Notes: generated from the letters alone by a model not told the origin. Positions 1-11,815 are shown, counted from the first letter of the stretch. The stretch is DNA of 64,000 nucleotides from Ophioderma brevispina (GCA_023653785.1 JAMKCH010014126.1:124001-188000); one strand, 5' to 3'. A program made the numbers and translations.

Positions 1-59
1 GGGCGCTTCCAAACATAGGGCATTCGGTCCAGCTACTTCAAATAAGCGGTCTTGGGCGA

Positions 60-250
60 GAGCGACAACCAAATGCCCCAAAAGAAGGGCCTTTGGACGA
101 TTTTTTTGCCAAAAATTTCCCAAAAATAGGGGTTTGGGGTGGTGGGTAACATTTCAAATTTCCTCCAAAAATAGGGGTCTTTGGGTGACAGTGGAGAACA
201 TTTTCAAAAAGGGGTCTTTGGATGACTTTTAAAAAATATTCGGTCTTTAA
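60..250. repeat. Degenerate short tandem repeat, AAAAATAGGGGTCTTTGG type
   Basis: Several imperfect copies of a roughly 40-60 bp unit containing AAAAATAGGGGTCTTTGGGT and a GTGACA/GGACAA tail follow each other. A similar unit on the opposite strand occurs at about 31612-31850 (AAAGACCCC, CCCAAAAGACCCC, TAGACCTC). It is non-coding. Confidence 0.5.
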
Positions 251-299
251 GTGGACAACCGGATTGCTGAAAATGGGGGGTTTAACAGCCCTACATACA

Positions 300-1335
300 A
301 AGTCACTATGTCATTTCCAAGAGGCCGTTGTTGGCCATGGATTTCGCATAGTGATGGTTACCTCCACATTAACACACTAAACCTGGAATGGATTTTTTGT
401 CACGTACGTAAACCGTTCTTCAAAGGTGATCTGGCTTGGACTATCTAAAATTTCATATATAATATGATGTAAAATTCTATATATTTAATATTAGCCAGTG
501 GAAGTCATCTTGAATTTTACAGTAAAGATGATGTCCCAATGAAAAACTAACATTCAGGAATGGACTCATGGTCATCAAATTAGTAAAAAAAGACATTTAT
601 TCCATGTTTATAAGTACTCGTTCAAGAGATAACCAATTTGGTAATTTCCACCCAAGCTGGCCACTGCAAGGCCCATTTTGGATTTCTACATAGCGATGTG
701 ACCTCCAGGTAACAACTATACCTGGAATGGATTTCTGGTCACACTGAAAACTTAGAAACAATACATTAACCATCTTCAAATGTAAAACTGGCTTGGACTA
801 TGGAAAAAATTTATATATTTACTAGCCAATGGCGGCCATCTTGAATTTTACAGTAAAAGGTGACCCTCTTATGAAAAACTAACTTCAGCAATGGACTTAT
901 GATTATCAAATTAGTTAAAAAAGACACTTAGTCATGTTTGTAAGTTACTGTGTCGAAGAGAGACACAATTTTCTAATTTCCAAGATGGCCGCCGGCCGCC
1001 GTTTTGGTTTCTACATAGTGCTGTGACCTCCGTTTAGCAAACTAACCTCGAATGGGTTTTGGACAGGTAAACTACGAAACAATACGTGAACCATCTTAAA
1101 GGTGAACTGGTGGGATTATCTGAATAGTGGTATCTATTTAACATAGCCAGTGGCGGCCATCTTGGATTTCACAGTAAAGATGACCACCTATTAAAAAAAT
1201 AACTGTCGGAATGGACTTCTGATTATCAAATTAGTTAAAAAAGACACTTATTCCATGTTTGTAAGTTACTTTGTTCAAGAGATACACAATTTTCTAATTT
1301 CCAAGATGGCCGCCAGCAGCCATTTTGGATTTTCC
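300..1335. repeat. Tandem array, unit about 320-333 bp, three-plus copies
   Basis: Anchors recur in order: AAAAAAGACA(C/T)TTA near 588, 920 and 1238; (A/C)AGTAAA(A)GATGA near 524, 851 and 1171; and TTGG(A/T)TTTCTACATAG near 678 and 1007, with a related start near 335. Copies share the string GGCGGCCATCTTG(A/G)ATTTTACAGTAAA. Short frames inside it shift between copies, so it is not coding. Confidence 0.75.
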
Positions 1336-1789
1336 ACTCTCCTGAAGTTTCCCCACACTTTTGCGAGGGGCATAGGAGCTCATTTTGTTTTAAATACCCC
1401 AAAGTAACAAAATCCATCATCAAACGAACCTTTGCTCTCCATGGTCACGGGACCCCTGATTTTGACCCTACTAATACGCTTTCACCATGTCTCGGATGCC
1501 AAAGTTTATACAATGGCGAGAATCAAAGTCACGCAACTGCGCGCAGACTAGGATTTCGACTTTTTCGACGCCAAACTGGATATGTTTACCTTTACTCTCC
1601 ATGCTCTCTGGGCCTATATCATGCACGCAGGGGCTATAAAGTTTATGCAGAGATTTGCAAGTTGTGTCTTTGTATTGTTCTATAATTATATTGATTTTAT
1701 TGTAAAAATGGTTGTATTCAACATTTTACTGCCATAAGATATGTTTTAAATACGAACTTACCCCTCAATAATCTTACCTTGCGTCCGAT

Positions 1790-2620
1790 TCGCTTTCGCT
1801 GTCAGAATCCTCTGCTAATTTCAACAAACTTGTACAATTTCAAAGTCACAGATGTTCTCTTATCCAATACGAGTCTTCCCATTAATTATGTGTAGTGTAG
1901 CACTGCGTTTGACCAGTCAGAAGCTCTAATTTGTTCCACTACCTCATCAAATGATTTATTAATCGTAACCATACTGAATTGTGTATTGTTCCTAGAAACG
2001 TAACACTTCATTTTGGCCCATATCAGCTCTTCAGGGTTCAATTAAGTCACAGTAGTTGTGAGGCAAACGTATAATTTCATGGCCATATTTTTAGCCAGAA
2101 TGTCAATTTCATATTTTTGAGCTCGTGGTTTATTTTGCTTGATGACATTGTAGACTTGGCGGGAAGTGCGATATTCCGACCATTAATTTTTGCATTTCTG
2201 ATTTTTTGCTATTTAAAGTTTCTCAGCTTTGACGCTATGATAGCTCGCATTATCCATTATGATAATGGACTCTTTGGTTATGTTTGGAAATAACTGTGCT
2301 TCCATCTATTTGTGAAAAGGTTAAGCGTTCATATCGTTCTGATAATCCCCTGATGCGTTTTTGGCGACAAAGCCTGTTTGTCTCCGGAAACAAATCCATC
2401 AACATTTCCAGCATGCAGAATTGCTAACCGCTGTCCTTTCCCCAGTGGTGTTGGGAACCCACCATTTCCATCTTCGTCTATCCAATACTTTTTTAGGGTA
2501 TGTCTGGTGTTAATCCATGTTTCGTCCAAATATGATTTGTGAAGTCTGATCTTTTATTTTGCGTAGATATTGATGTCGCAGTAAAACAATTTCTGCTATT
2601 TCGATCAGGAAATTTCTGCC
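1790..2620 (-). pseudogene. Decayed DDE transposase, Tc1/mariner superfamily
   Basis: Read on the minus strand from about 2600 down, pieces of one transposase appear in order but in different frames: HQYLRKIKDQ, then YLDETWINTRHTLKKYW with the first catalytic Asp, GGFPTPLGKGQRLAILHAG..GFV, then ESIIIMDNASYHSVKAE with the second Asp, and LNPEELIWAKMKCYVSRNN with the third acidic residue, followed by a DEVVEQIRASDWSNAVLH tail. These are family features of DDE endonuclease transposases common in invertebrates. Frameshifts and in-frame stops separate the blocks, so it is inactive. The helix-turn-helix domain is not recognisable upstream and no terminal repeats were identified. Confidence 0.72.
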
Positions 2621-2675
2621 ATTCCGATGTTTAATTGAAATCTATAGGCTTTTGAAAAGACTCGTTCCCCTACCA

Positions 2676-3252
2676 GTGATGTTAATCCTGTCGCACAAAA
2701 CGCAAACGAATATGATCTAAGGTTTTATGTAATTGTAAGTTCATCCTTTGCGGTTATTTTAGCGAAAAAAATTGAGGTACCGCCTTTATGGGGGTCAGGG
2801 TGTCCTGTCAAAGTCGGAAGGTGGGGAGGGAATGGTTGCCACCTGCCTTTACTTTACTGTGTAAAATGGCAAAAAATGGTACTTATATGATGCTACTGTA
2901 AGCAAATACTGACAATATTGTATTTTTTTCTTATTTTTTAAAGAGAAATAACATGTATGCTTACATTGGCACCCATCATTGCCAAATAAATACCAATTTT
3001 GCTTGCATGAATGGCGAAAACCCCTTGATTTTGGAGAATTTTCAGATACGACATAATATATTATACACACCTTCAGTTTTGATGTCACTATGACGTCATA
3101 TTGTTAAAAGTTGATATGCTTGTACTTGATTTGAAGAAAGGACACACGTAGTTTCACACTGATACCAAAGAAGATGATGTTTGTCGCTTAATTACGAAAA
3201 AATCCCCCCGGTCGTAAATGTAGCGGAAAAACCTTTGGTTGGACGAGGGTTA
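2676..3252. mobile_element. piggyBac-type MITE copy a (TTAACCCTCGTC family)
   Basis: This shares most of its length with 22245-22775 and 24845-25190: TTTGCGGTTATTTTAGCG, GTCAGGGTGTCC(T/C)GTCAAAGT, TACTTTACTGTGTAAAATG, TTGGCACCCATCATTGCC. It ends GGACGAGGGTTAA, the reverse complement of the TTAACCCTCGTC start seen in full-length relatives at 42640 and 43263. Confidence 0.65.
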
Positions 3253-3539
3253 ATATCTTTACGTAGATGTTGATTAATTGGTCAGGCGTGGTGGGTTCCT
3301 TTCTAACACTTTGGGACGATGATTTGCATTTAAAACCTTCCAAAACTGTCTTCACAAATGGACGATTGCATGGGGATGGCAACTCGGTAATACTGTGAAC
3401 CCATTTGCCGGTTAAGGGGGGGCCCCCGCTAATTCGCGACAGTCTTGATCTGGATTATGAAACAAATCTCGTATATAACGGGAAATACAGAGGCAGGAAC
3501 ACAACTGTGAACACGCCAGTGTGTCACCATTTGTTCCAA

Positions 3540-3881
3540 TAAGCGATGTGGCGGTCCCCGTGTACGGTACTCATTTACAATAGGCTTCTTGCAAGTAGCT
3601 GTGAGCCTCAAAAGAAGCCATGTATGAGTTACCGTACGAGGGAGCCGCAACACTCGGATAATAGCGATGTTGCGGCTTCCGTCGTACGGTACTCATAAAC
3701 AATAGGCTTCTTTAAAGTTAGCTGCTGCGCCTCAAGAAGCCTATTGTATGGTACCGTACGACGGGAGCCGCAACATCGCTATTAGGCTGTCTTTCTAGTA
3801 AGCGATGTTGCGGCTCCCGTCGTACGGTACTCATACATAGGCTTCTTTTCAAGAGTACCGTACGACGGGAGCCGCAACATC
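3540..3881. repeat. Three consecutive hairpins of one family
   Basis: Three inverted repeats follow one another at about 3541-3650, 3663-3781 and 3801-3880. Each arm is a version of AGCGATGTTGCGGCTCCCGT followed by CGTACGGTACTCAT and AATAGGCTTCTT, returning as its complement. Loops are short. The second and third hairpins are nearly perfect, the first is more diverged. No coding sense. Confidence 0.8.
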
Positions 3882-4099
3882 GCTAGTGGTGAAAAACACT
3901 TTCGCGGAGAGAGTAAGCTTCGAATGGTCGATGGCAGCCAAGCCAACTTGCGCTAACTTTGGTCCTGCAGGGGGATCGGTCAACTTAATCCATTTATATG
4001 TTGAACCAGAGAAAAGGAGGTGGTTTGACTGCTACTTCAAAAGATTAACTGTTCATCCGCCTATTAATCTTAATTGCCCTAAATCCGATTGAAATTGAC

Positions 4100-4672
4100 T
4101 GGATCAAACAAAGAGGGTTTATATAGATAGAGAGGCAAACGTTACGTAATCTTAGAAATTCACCGTCTCGCAGGTTTTGCCGACCACCCCAAAGAAACCT
4201 GAGAGTACCAACAATAGAAAGCAATGGCTGTCTCCGCTTCTTCCACATTGGGTGCCGCTTTGCATATTACACTAATCGGTTTAGTGATACAAATTAATGT
4301 ATGTGTTAGAGGTGGCCAGGTGTAATAGTGTAATAATAGTGTACTGGATCATTGTGCTCAGATTACTCTTTGTTCTCATAATGCAAGCGCGCTTAGGTGA
4401 AAAGATGTATTCATTGAGTCAGTTTATTTAAATCAAGACGACTGACGTGTCATTTCATTCGTTGTGTGGCCATGGGTAGGACAAAATTGAACCACTCAAA
4501 TAGCACCCCCCAACATCCAAAAAAACCTGAACTTTGGCGGATTGTTGTATCGAATTGACAGTAGTGTGTATACAAGCACCCAAAACTAATATCCGTGCAA
4601 TATTTCAAAATGTCAGCGCCCAGCACGGACGACTGGTTTTGAATGGTTCACCCCCTTGGGATCAAAGAACTG
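4100..4672 (+). mobile_element. Repeat element, copy 1 (inverted copy at 30358-30905)
   Basis: The block from AGATAGAGAGGCAAACGTTA through AAGCAATGGCTG, TTTAAATCAAGACGACTGAC and CAGCGCCCAGCACGGACGAC is found again in reverse complement at 30358-30905. It carries no recognisable protein and looks like a non-autonomous element. Confidence 0.65.
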
Positions 4673-4758
4673 CACTACTTGCTGGAATGTTACATACACC
4701 TGTAATTAAATCCCAGAAAATATTACAATTACTTCAGTTGTCAACTAGTTAGTATTAG

Positions 4759-4940
4759 ACCGATTCAATTAGCCAGCATGTTGGTGACAAGATACGACGC
4801 ATTCCAGTATAAATACATTACCTGTCAATGATCCTGTGCAATCGCTAAAAAGGATCGATTGACGGCTTAATGTATTGTCCTGGAATGGATGTATTGTCCA
4901 ACCAAATGTATGGTGGCTGACGTCATATTAATACGGTCTA
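4759..4940. mobile_element. Palindromic MITE, copy 1 of 3
   Basis: About 180 bp with inverted arms (CAGCATGTTGGTGACAAGAT ... TTGTCCAACCAAATGTATGG) around a core with CTGTCAATGATCC, CAATCGCTAAA and GATCGATTGACGG. Related copies lie at 42420-42602 (core in the opposite orientation) and 49424-49625. No frame is conserved between copies. Confidence 0.7.
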
Positions 4941-5897
4941 TTGCCACAGGAGGACATACACTATGGTTGGGACCAGTACAGCGAAACGTACTCGTCTGTA
5001 TCACTGACACTTTGGGACACTTCGAGGAAAACAAACAGGTGGGGTTGGAGTGATTGATTTCAACATGCATTTGTCTAATCGTTCATCATATCTATATTTC
5101 ACAGGAACTACCCGGATAGTGTAAATTAGGCTAAAATAAACAACGTCCTTTATTGACCTCAAAACATTAAATCAAGGTTAGCTTACCGGAAAAAAAGGAT
5201 TGAGTGTTGCGTTTTCTTTCGTTTAAAAAGTCATGTTATCCTCAATTATTTCGCAAACGACTAAAATAAATACTATTGGTCAGAACAAACGTGGAATGGA
5301 ATTCCTTACCAGACAGAGACATTGAGCTGGAAAATTAATAAACTGTTTAGTAGCAGTGTTGTCATATTCCTGTTGTGAAACTTTACCGACTGGCCAAGCT
5401 TGCAGGTCGGATGAACAGTTATTCAAGGTGCAATTCGAGCGGCCCTTGAAGTTTCCCACCAATGAGCCGGTGAATGAGATCTGAGTAATCCTGGGTAATC
5501 GGATTTTCAAAATCGAGCCATCTCCTTCTTATCATTCTTCTTGGTTGAACAAAAGACAATACAAAACAGCAATTGCTCGTGCAAATTCTCGGCCAAAACC
5601 GTCAAATTGCTTATAAAGCTACAATGTCATCTAAAAAGCACCCCACCAAACAAAAAATAGACGACAGCGTCAGGGCGGGTGATGGGTTTGACTGGGCGGT
5701 ACAATCCTGTCTTTCAAAAGCAGGTGTCCTAAAGCCAGCTCAGCGTGAATAAAGCAGCCCCAATTTAATGGAAATTGCACCCGTCCGGGGAAAGGAAAAT
5801 CCTGTACCAATGTATCATCACGGGAGGGGGATTTATAACGATCCTCATCCTATATCTTTCAAATTGTTAGTATGGGAATGTTACAACAGGAAATATA
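4941..5897. other. No gene recognised
   Basis: The stretch contains AT-rich unique-looking sequence. A 76-codon minus-strand frame at 5280-5510 matches no family I know and has no splice context that would make it convincing. Confidence 0.4.
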
Positions 5898-8800
5898 CAG
5901 AGCGGTCCAAAAAGGTTTACACTTTTTTGTCTGCAAATTTCTCAAGAGTTGGTGGACGTATCAAATTTTTTGAAGATATTTATTACCTACAATATCTTGT
6001 TAGAACCTGGTGAAAACGGCGTCGAAACCAAAACTCAAATAAGAAAATGGCGCCGATGAGAGAAAAACATTTTGCACTCACGTAAGTCTATTAAAGCCGC
6101 TCTCAGCGATTCGCGCCCCCTGTTTTTCATCAAAGTCCATTTTTTGCACTGTTGTATTGGAAATTGTTGTAGTAAAGACCCCTGCAAGTGGCTAAGCGTA
6201 ATACGCCGTATTTGTCAAGAAATCGTAATGTTTATGCTTTGTTTACTAATAGAAGTCGGGATCCAACTTTTATTAGGTCTAGAAACAGTCGTAAATGGCT
6301 TAAGTGTCTGTTTTTCACAAAGAAAAGTAATATATGGTGTTGATATGACCTAGCACTAGCAATTTAGAGACACAATCGGCATTTTGAAAAAAATGACTGG
6401 CTTTAATCTATGAGCCAGTATCAGTACGGGCCATAAAATTCGAATTTGTTGCACCCACCTGGTGATTATTTTTTCCGATATATCACCTTGAAGGGGGTGA
6501 CCCCCTGATTAGGATTAAGTATGTTTCTGTCCCGAAAAGATGCACATTGGCGCGTACTGCCTATTTCAAAATGACCGCCATTGTTTTATGGAAAACTGCC
6601 ATTGTAATTTCTTTTTAGATAGGAACTTTATCCAGGACTAAACTAAATAAAGTTTTACCTTTCTGAAGTGGACTTAAACAATTAAAGGTACCAGGAAATG
6701 CAAATATAATTGATGTGGTTTATGTCAAGTCTACAAGGAGGGACGAGAAAGCATTCAATATTTGGGTTGGTGATGACATCATTAGTGACTATTGATTTTT
6801 CAGAGAGTAATAGAAAATTCCAGGTGACTGGTGTGAATCTATTCATGGCACGGACTGAAAATCAATAGTTTCACTAAGGATGTCACTGGTAGTGTATTCT
6901 TTTTGTGGCCATGTTTATTGGAATGGAATGCCCCGTAAAGATTTTGACTAGGTTTATTATCTCATTTCCTGGGACCTTTAAGCGTCCAATTTGGCCGCCG
7001 GAAGGAGGCATGTTTTGTTATATTCACTCAAATTGGCAAATTGAATGGGTGAGAACGTGAGTGATATTTTGAGAGCACCAAAAAGAGAATTAATGACATT
7101 TGTATTTTGCGAACATCATCTTCATCTTAAAAAACTCATGATGGCGGCGGTTATCCAGGGGATAAAAAACCTTCAAATCCTTTTCGACATAGTAAGAACC
7201 ATAAGGAAAAATGTTGATAATATTTTCCCGCAATTTTCTCTCGTAGTTCTGGACAATCACAGACAACTCAACACGAGTTGATGCTGTGAAGGAAGATAAT
7301 CTCAGCAGTAGAGAGAGAGAAGAAGCCAGTGGGACAAGTCAGAAACAAAGATATGTGCTTGAAAGAAAGTTAGGTACCATATTCAAATTTTCCTTCTATA
7401 TATATATATGGACAACTTTTTCACTTTTGTATAAGCATATTTTTTTATATTTAGTGGGAAACACCTATGTCGTCACTTATTAGTAGTACTTAAATACAGT
7501 CCACACCCATTAAATATGATTTTGTTGTATGAGCTGTTGTTTTCTTATGAACTATGAGTCAGTTTAAACTACGTTATATGACCCAAGTAGTAACAGCACT
7601 CTCTTGGACAAGTCAATACCCCGCTTTGATATTTTTTTACATCTTGGAAATGATTATGGCCATTATTAGAAAGTGTTGTTTAAAGGGGGATGGACGATTT
7701 ATGGATATGAAGTTTTCATCTTGATAGATTGGCCTTCACTCCAAAAAAAAACCCCATCTGTAAAGTTTCGCGCCGATATTTCGATCCGTTTTGATGCGAG
7801 AGCTAAAAACGTGATTTTGTAAGCCCCATAGAGTACTGTGTAAAATTAATATTGGTCGACCAAAATGGGGCACATTTTCGCTCATAACTTCCAAACCAAA
7901 CATCCTTTAAAATGAGAAAAATAATAGCTTTCTTCTGATAGCAAAATGTTTACCACTTCAGGTAAAATCTGGGGCTACTGGGTAGGGCTGCTTTTCTTCA
8001 TGATTTACATACCTTAGAATGAATATAATCACCGCCATCTTGAAAGACAAGCTTGTGCGTATAATATAAATGCCATTAATTCATTTTGGAGCTCCCAAAA
8101 TATCACCCAGGTTCTTATTTCAACAATTTGCCATTTTTAAGTTCATTTAGCAAAATATGCCTCATTGCGGCGGCCATATTGGGACGCCTAGATGTTTAAG
8201 CCCCCTTCAGGAAGTTTAAAACTTGATTCCGTTGTAGTCGTGGATAAAATTTCTATCTGTAATGAAATTATAATGGCGGTTTTACAAAAACAATGGCGAC
8301 CATTTTGAAATGGACAGGACACGCTAACGTGCAGCTTTTCTGGGCAGAAACAGAAACATACCTAATCCTAGTCATGGGACATCCCCTTCAAGGTGATATA
8401 TGGGAAAATTAATCACCAATTGGGTGCAACGAAAGAAAATCTGATGATAGCAGTTTATGGACTATATTGGGGGAAATCATGGTTAACAATAATCAACACC
8501 ATTGTGTGAACTGTAGGTCTACTCACATAACAATCTACTGACCACCCTTCCCAAATTTGTGTGAAGTGTTTACTGATTGAAAATGAATGCGAGAATATCT
8601 GGACTGAACCAAAGAGACACTTGAATCACTTGAAGACACTTTGAAATGTCCCGGTGAAATGTCTATTTACATAGTAATTAAGTTAATTTCTATTGGAGAG
8701 GGTTTACACGTTTCTCAATGTTAAAATAATTTGAGATGCCTTAATTCTCACCTTTGCGGTTATTAATTAATACCAAGTCCATGACGGGGTGGTTGTTCAA

Positions 8801-8974
8801 TGGCGAGTGTATCAATCTAGATAGCGGCCATTTTGTCACTTCAGTTTTGTTTTCGACGCCGTTTTCACCAGGTACCAACAAGATAATAGTTATATCCTCA
8901 AACAATTTTGATATGTCTACCCACTTTTTAGAAATTTGGAGACGAAAAAGTGTAAACTTTTATGGACCACCCTG
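5898..8974. mobile_element. 3.1-kb foldback element with long inverted arms and TA flanks
   Basis: The left end reads TA|CAGAGCGGTCCAAAAAGGTT and the right end, inverted, TA|CAGGGTGGTCCATAAAAGTT. Terminal repeats match for about 165 bp. Further inward the arms match again: 6440-6680 and 6982-7160 against 8020-8440. CAGGGTG ends with TA duplication point to the mariner/Tc superfamily. No transposase is recognisable inside, so it is non-autonomous. A TTAA MITE (6682-6981) interrupts only the left arm. Confidence 0.78.
6682..6981. mobile_element. TTAA-flanked 300-bp MITE, family 1 copy 1
   Basis: The ends are TTAAAGGTACCAGGAAATG and its near-perfect complement CATTTCCTGGGACCTTTAA. A second copy at 31308-31608 matches throughout. 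The opposite arm of the host foldback lacks this block (TTAAACATCTAGGCGTCC near 8190, minus strand), which gives an in-window empty site and places the insertion at a TTAA-like tetranucleotide. Confidence 0.82.
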
Positions 8975-9186
8975 TACATTTATTTTATGTTAATCAGCTC
9001 AAAGGTATTTAACAGAGGCTAGAGTGCTGATTCCTATAGACCCTGTAAGCCTTATAAATATCCCCCTTGAAAAATTGTAAAGGGGACGGAACTGTGTAGA
9101 CAGAAACGGAGTGCCCATCCCTCTTTCAAAGCGATTAGGCCAGATTCCACTATGTTGCTCTTGATGGATCGCTACACCTCCTCTAC
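8975..9186. other. No gene recognised
   Basis: The minus-strand frame here (…GVAIHQEQHSGIWPNRFERG…) is not a family I recognise and runs into the adjacent repeat. It may be the left flank of the palindrome array's host site. Confidence 0.3.
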
Positions 9187-10132
9187 CATCATTGGCCATT
9201 TGAGTCATAACTAGCTCAATTTCGCCGTGCTTAAATTATTTTTTCCACGCCAAATTAATTTCACCGCACTGAAATTCTTGACCAATCAAAATAGTTCCTT
9301 GTCGCCTGGACCCAATCAAAAGACAAGCCAATTAATTTCGCCGAGGCAAAATTCAGAATTTCACCGCGCTGAAATCTCAATTTCAGCGAGGCGAAATTAC
9401 GGATTTCGATCATTGGCCAGTAGAGTCATAACTAGCTCAATTTCGCCACGCTAAAATTAAATTCACCGCGCCAAAATTAATTTTACCGCGCCAAAATTAA
9501 TTTTACCGCATTGAAATTAATTTCTCCATGCAGAAATTAATTTCGGCGTGTCGAAATTCTTTACCAATCAAAAATGTACACTGTACGTTGTAACCAATAA
9601 AAAGACACTCAAATTTTGAAAATTAATTTTGCTGAGATGAAATTCCGAATTTCACCGCGCTAAAATTTACTTTGTCACGCTGAAATTCAAAATTTCAGCG
9701 CGGTGAAATTCTGAATTTCAGCTCGGCAAAATTAAATTTCAAGCGTGTCTTTCTATTGGTCATAGTGTGCAATTTGCCATTTTGATTGGCTGAGCATTTT
9801 AGCGCGGTGAAATTAAATCCAGAGTGGCAAAATTATTTCAGCGCAGCAAAATTAAGTAACTTCTGATGCAGATAGCCAGGTCAATTTCTCCGCGGTGAAA
9901 TTCAGAATTCCGCCGCGGCAAAATTCAGAATTTCAGCGTGGAAAAATTAATTTCAGCGCGGTGAAATTCGGAATTTCAGCTCGGCAAAATTAATTTTCAA
10001 AATTTGAATGTGTCTTTTTATTGGTTACAACGTACGTTGTACATTTTGATTGGTTGAGAATTTAAAATGGAGAAATCAATTCCAGCGCGGTGAAATTAAT
10101 TGAGCTAGTTATGACTCTAATGGCCAATGATG
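9187..10132. mobile_element. Element built of AATTTC-GAAATT palindromic units, with terminal inverted repeats
   Basis: The ends CATCATTGGCCATTTGAGTC and GACTCTAATGGCCAATGATG form an inverted repeat that continues through ATAACTAGCTCAATT (about 35 bp). A second direct copy of the left end lies at 9410-9445. Between them, dozens of short units such as AATTTCAGCGCGGTGAAATT occur in both orientations, with varying 6-9 bp GC-rich centres (GCCGCGG, AGCGCGG, ACCGCGC, CGTGTCG). Spacers repeatedly read (T)TTGACCAATCAAAA or TCTTT(T/C)TATTGGT. The translated frames are by-products of the repeat. Confidence 0.8.
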
Positions 10133-10847
10133 TTTGCCATTGGCGAAATGTTGTTCAGGAATCGACTCAAGGTTGTGGCGGCTCAGTGATGGTATGGGTC
10201 GGTATTCATTATGGAGGAAAAACATTACTGGTCGTGCCAGATGGAAATATGAACGCCGTCGTGTACCTGGATATTCTGCAAAACCACTGTCTGCCACATG
10301 CAAGAAGGGTTTATGTAAACAATTTTCGGCTGCAAGACGACAATGTCACGTCGCACAGAGCCGCTGTAGTGAGACAATTTCTTGGGGCAGAGAGGGTGGC
10401 TTGCTTGCTTCCCTGATTTGAACCCTGCGAGCATGCTGTGATGCCTTAGGCCGAGCCATCAATTACAAGACAATCTTCCTCAAACATTACAGGAGTTAGC
10501 TCAGCCTCTGACCAATGAGTGGGACGCTCTGCCCATTGACATCATAAACAACCTTGTGGACAGTTTGCCGCGACGTCTTGACGCACTGATTCCAGCCAGG
10601 GGTGGCCATACTCGATGTTAGTGACTGATTGACATTTAAAACAGTACTTTTTAACATTTCGATGCATGAAATAACCCAAAAATGTGTTATAATTATGTAA
10701 AAATGACTGATGTGAAAAAGTTCACGGTGATATGTTCGGAAGAGACTGATCATTCAATATACACCCTAGATATCATATATAACTCATACTGTAAGAACCA
10801 TAAAAAGTGGTAACAAATATTTTATTCCAACTTTATGAGCAACAGTG
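10133..10847 (+). pseudogene. Truncated Tc1-like transposase with right terminal repeat
   Basis: The frame encodes GGSVMVWVGIHYGGKT, LDILQNHCLPHARR, RLQDDNVTSHRAAVVRQFL (second catalytic Asp), then after a stop the NPCEH region with the Glu, and a broken DALGRAIN...LPIDIINNL tail. This is the C-terminal two thirds of a Tc1 DDE domain. The end is …GAGCAACAGTG|TA at 10847, matching the left terminus of the element at 59375-60678. The 5' half, with the DNA-binding domain, is missing: the sequence abuts the AATTTC element at 10132. Confidence 0.82.
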
Positions 10848-11132
10848 TACCCAAATTGTTTTTGTCCGTTTCTATTCAACACGAACCCACAATCATCTAG
10901 TGTGAATTTGGCCCCGAGTGCCCTCCGGTGTGATATCCATAAAAGTGGTAGACATTAGCGTTAACGAAACATTCTACTATCTGTTTGTATAGGAAAAGCA
11001 AACCTTTAAACATATTTTGAGAAAAAAATAATTCAATTTTTTCTAGTAAAATCATCTCGGAAGGTATGAAATGATAACTTTATTGTGCTGATCTGAATCA
11101 GGGAAGAAAAGAGAAAGAGAGAGAGAGTGAGT

Positions 11133-11170
<38 letters not shown>

Positions 11171-11815
11171 GACAGAGAGAGTATGTGTGTGCGCGTGTAC
11201 TTGTATGTGTTCAGGCGGTGGCGGCCAAGCCTCATTCATTATAGCAACTCACCACAAATGTCAAAAGAAATTACAGCAAAAATACTGAGTGCAAACCAAA
11301 AAACCGATTTGGGTGCTTTGATGTGGGTCGGTCATGGGTGTTCCCATGACCCACATACGACCTCGTCCTCGTTCGTTATTCATACCAAAAAAAAATCAGA
11401 ATTAACCCTTCCAGTGGAGTTGATTCTTCAACTCCAACGATTTTGGAATAAGAAAATATTCCTTGACAACACATAAAAAATTCAGAATTTTTCTTCAAGA
11501 TTTCGCTTTCACGTGTTAAACCAATGGCAACGTCTGAAATTGGGATTTCTTGGCCGCCCTCCCCCGTGTGTGTTCATATATTTTGTGTATTCTGCGCATT
11601 TTCCCTCTTTCTATGGAAGCTTCAAGAAAATAATACTCATAGACACCAGTCGAGAAATGTATTCATGATGAAAAAGTAAAATCCATTATTCCAAACAAAT
11701 AAAGTTCATTTTTTAGGGTCAATGCATTTTCTTTTTATAGTCCAGGTTGCTATTCACTCAAATCCTTTGTTTACTTCTTAGCAATATTGTATGTGGGATT
11801 TAACAGATAAAAAGG
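10848..11815. other. Repeat remnants and microsatellite, no gene
   Basis: 10970-11085 is a diverged copy of part of the 1.1-kb satellite unit found at 53.7-58.4 kb (GTATAGGAAAAGCAAACCTT, then CATCTCGGAAGGTA). 11105-11185 is a (GA)n/(GACA)n microsatellite. The remainder shows no feature. Confidence 0.55.
11105..11185. repeat. (GA)n/(GACA)n microsatellite
   Basis: The run GAGAGAGAGAG is followed by about eight GACA units and GAGAGAG. Open frames crossing it on either strand are low-complexity artefacts. Confidence 0.9.

Noticed and set aside
10090..10132. Tc1 transposase N-terminal extension MKLIELVMTLMAND
   Set aside because: These codons lie in the palindrome array's terminal repeat; homology to the second Tc1 copy starts only after 10132.
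11033..11239. Ser/Leu-rich frame of 68 codons
   Set aside because: Translation of the GA/GACA microsatellite.
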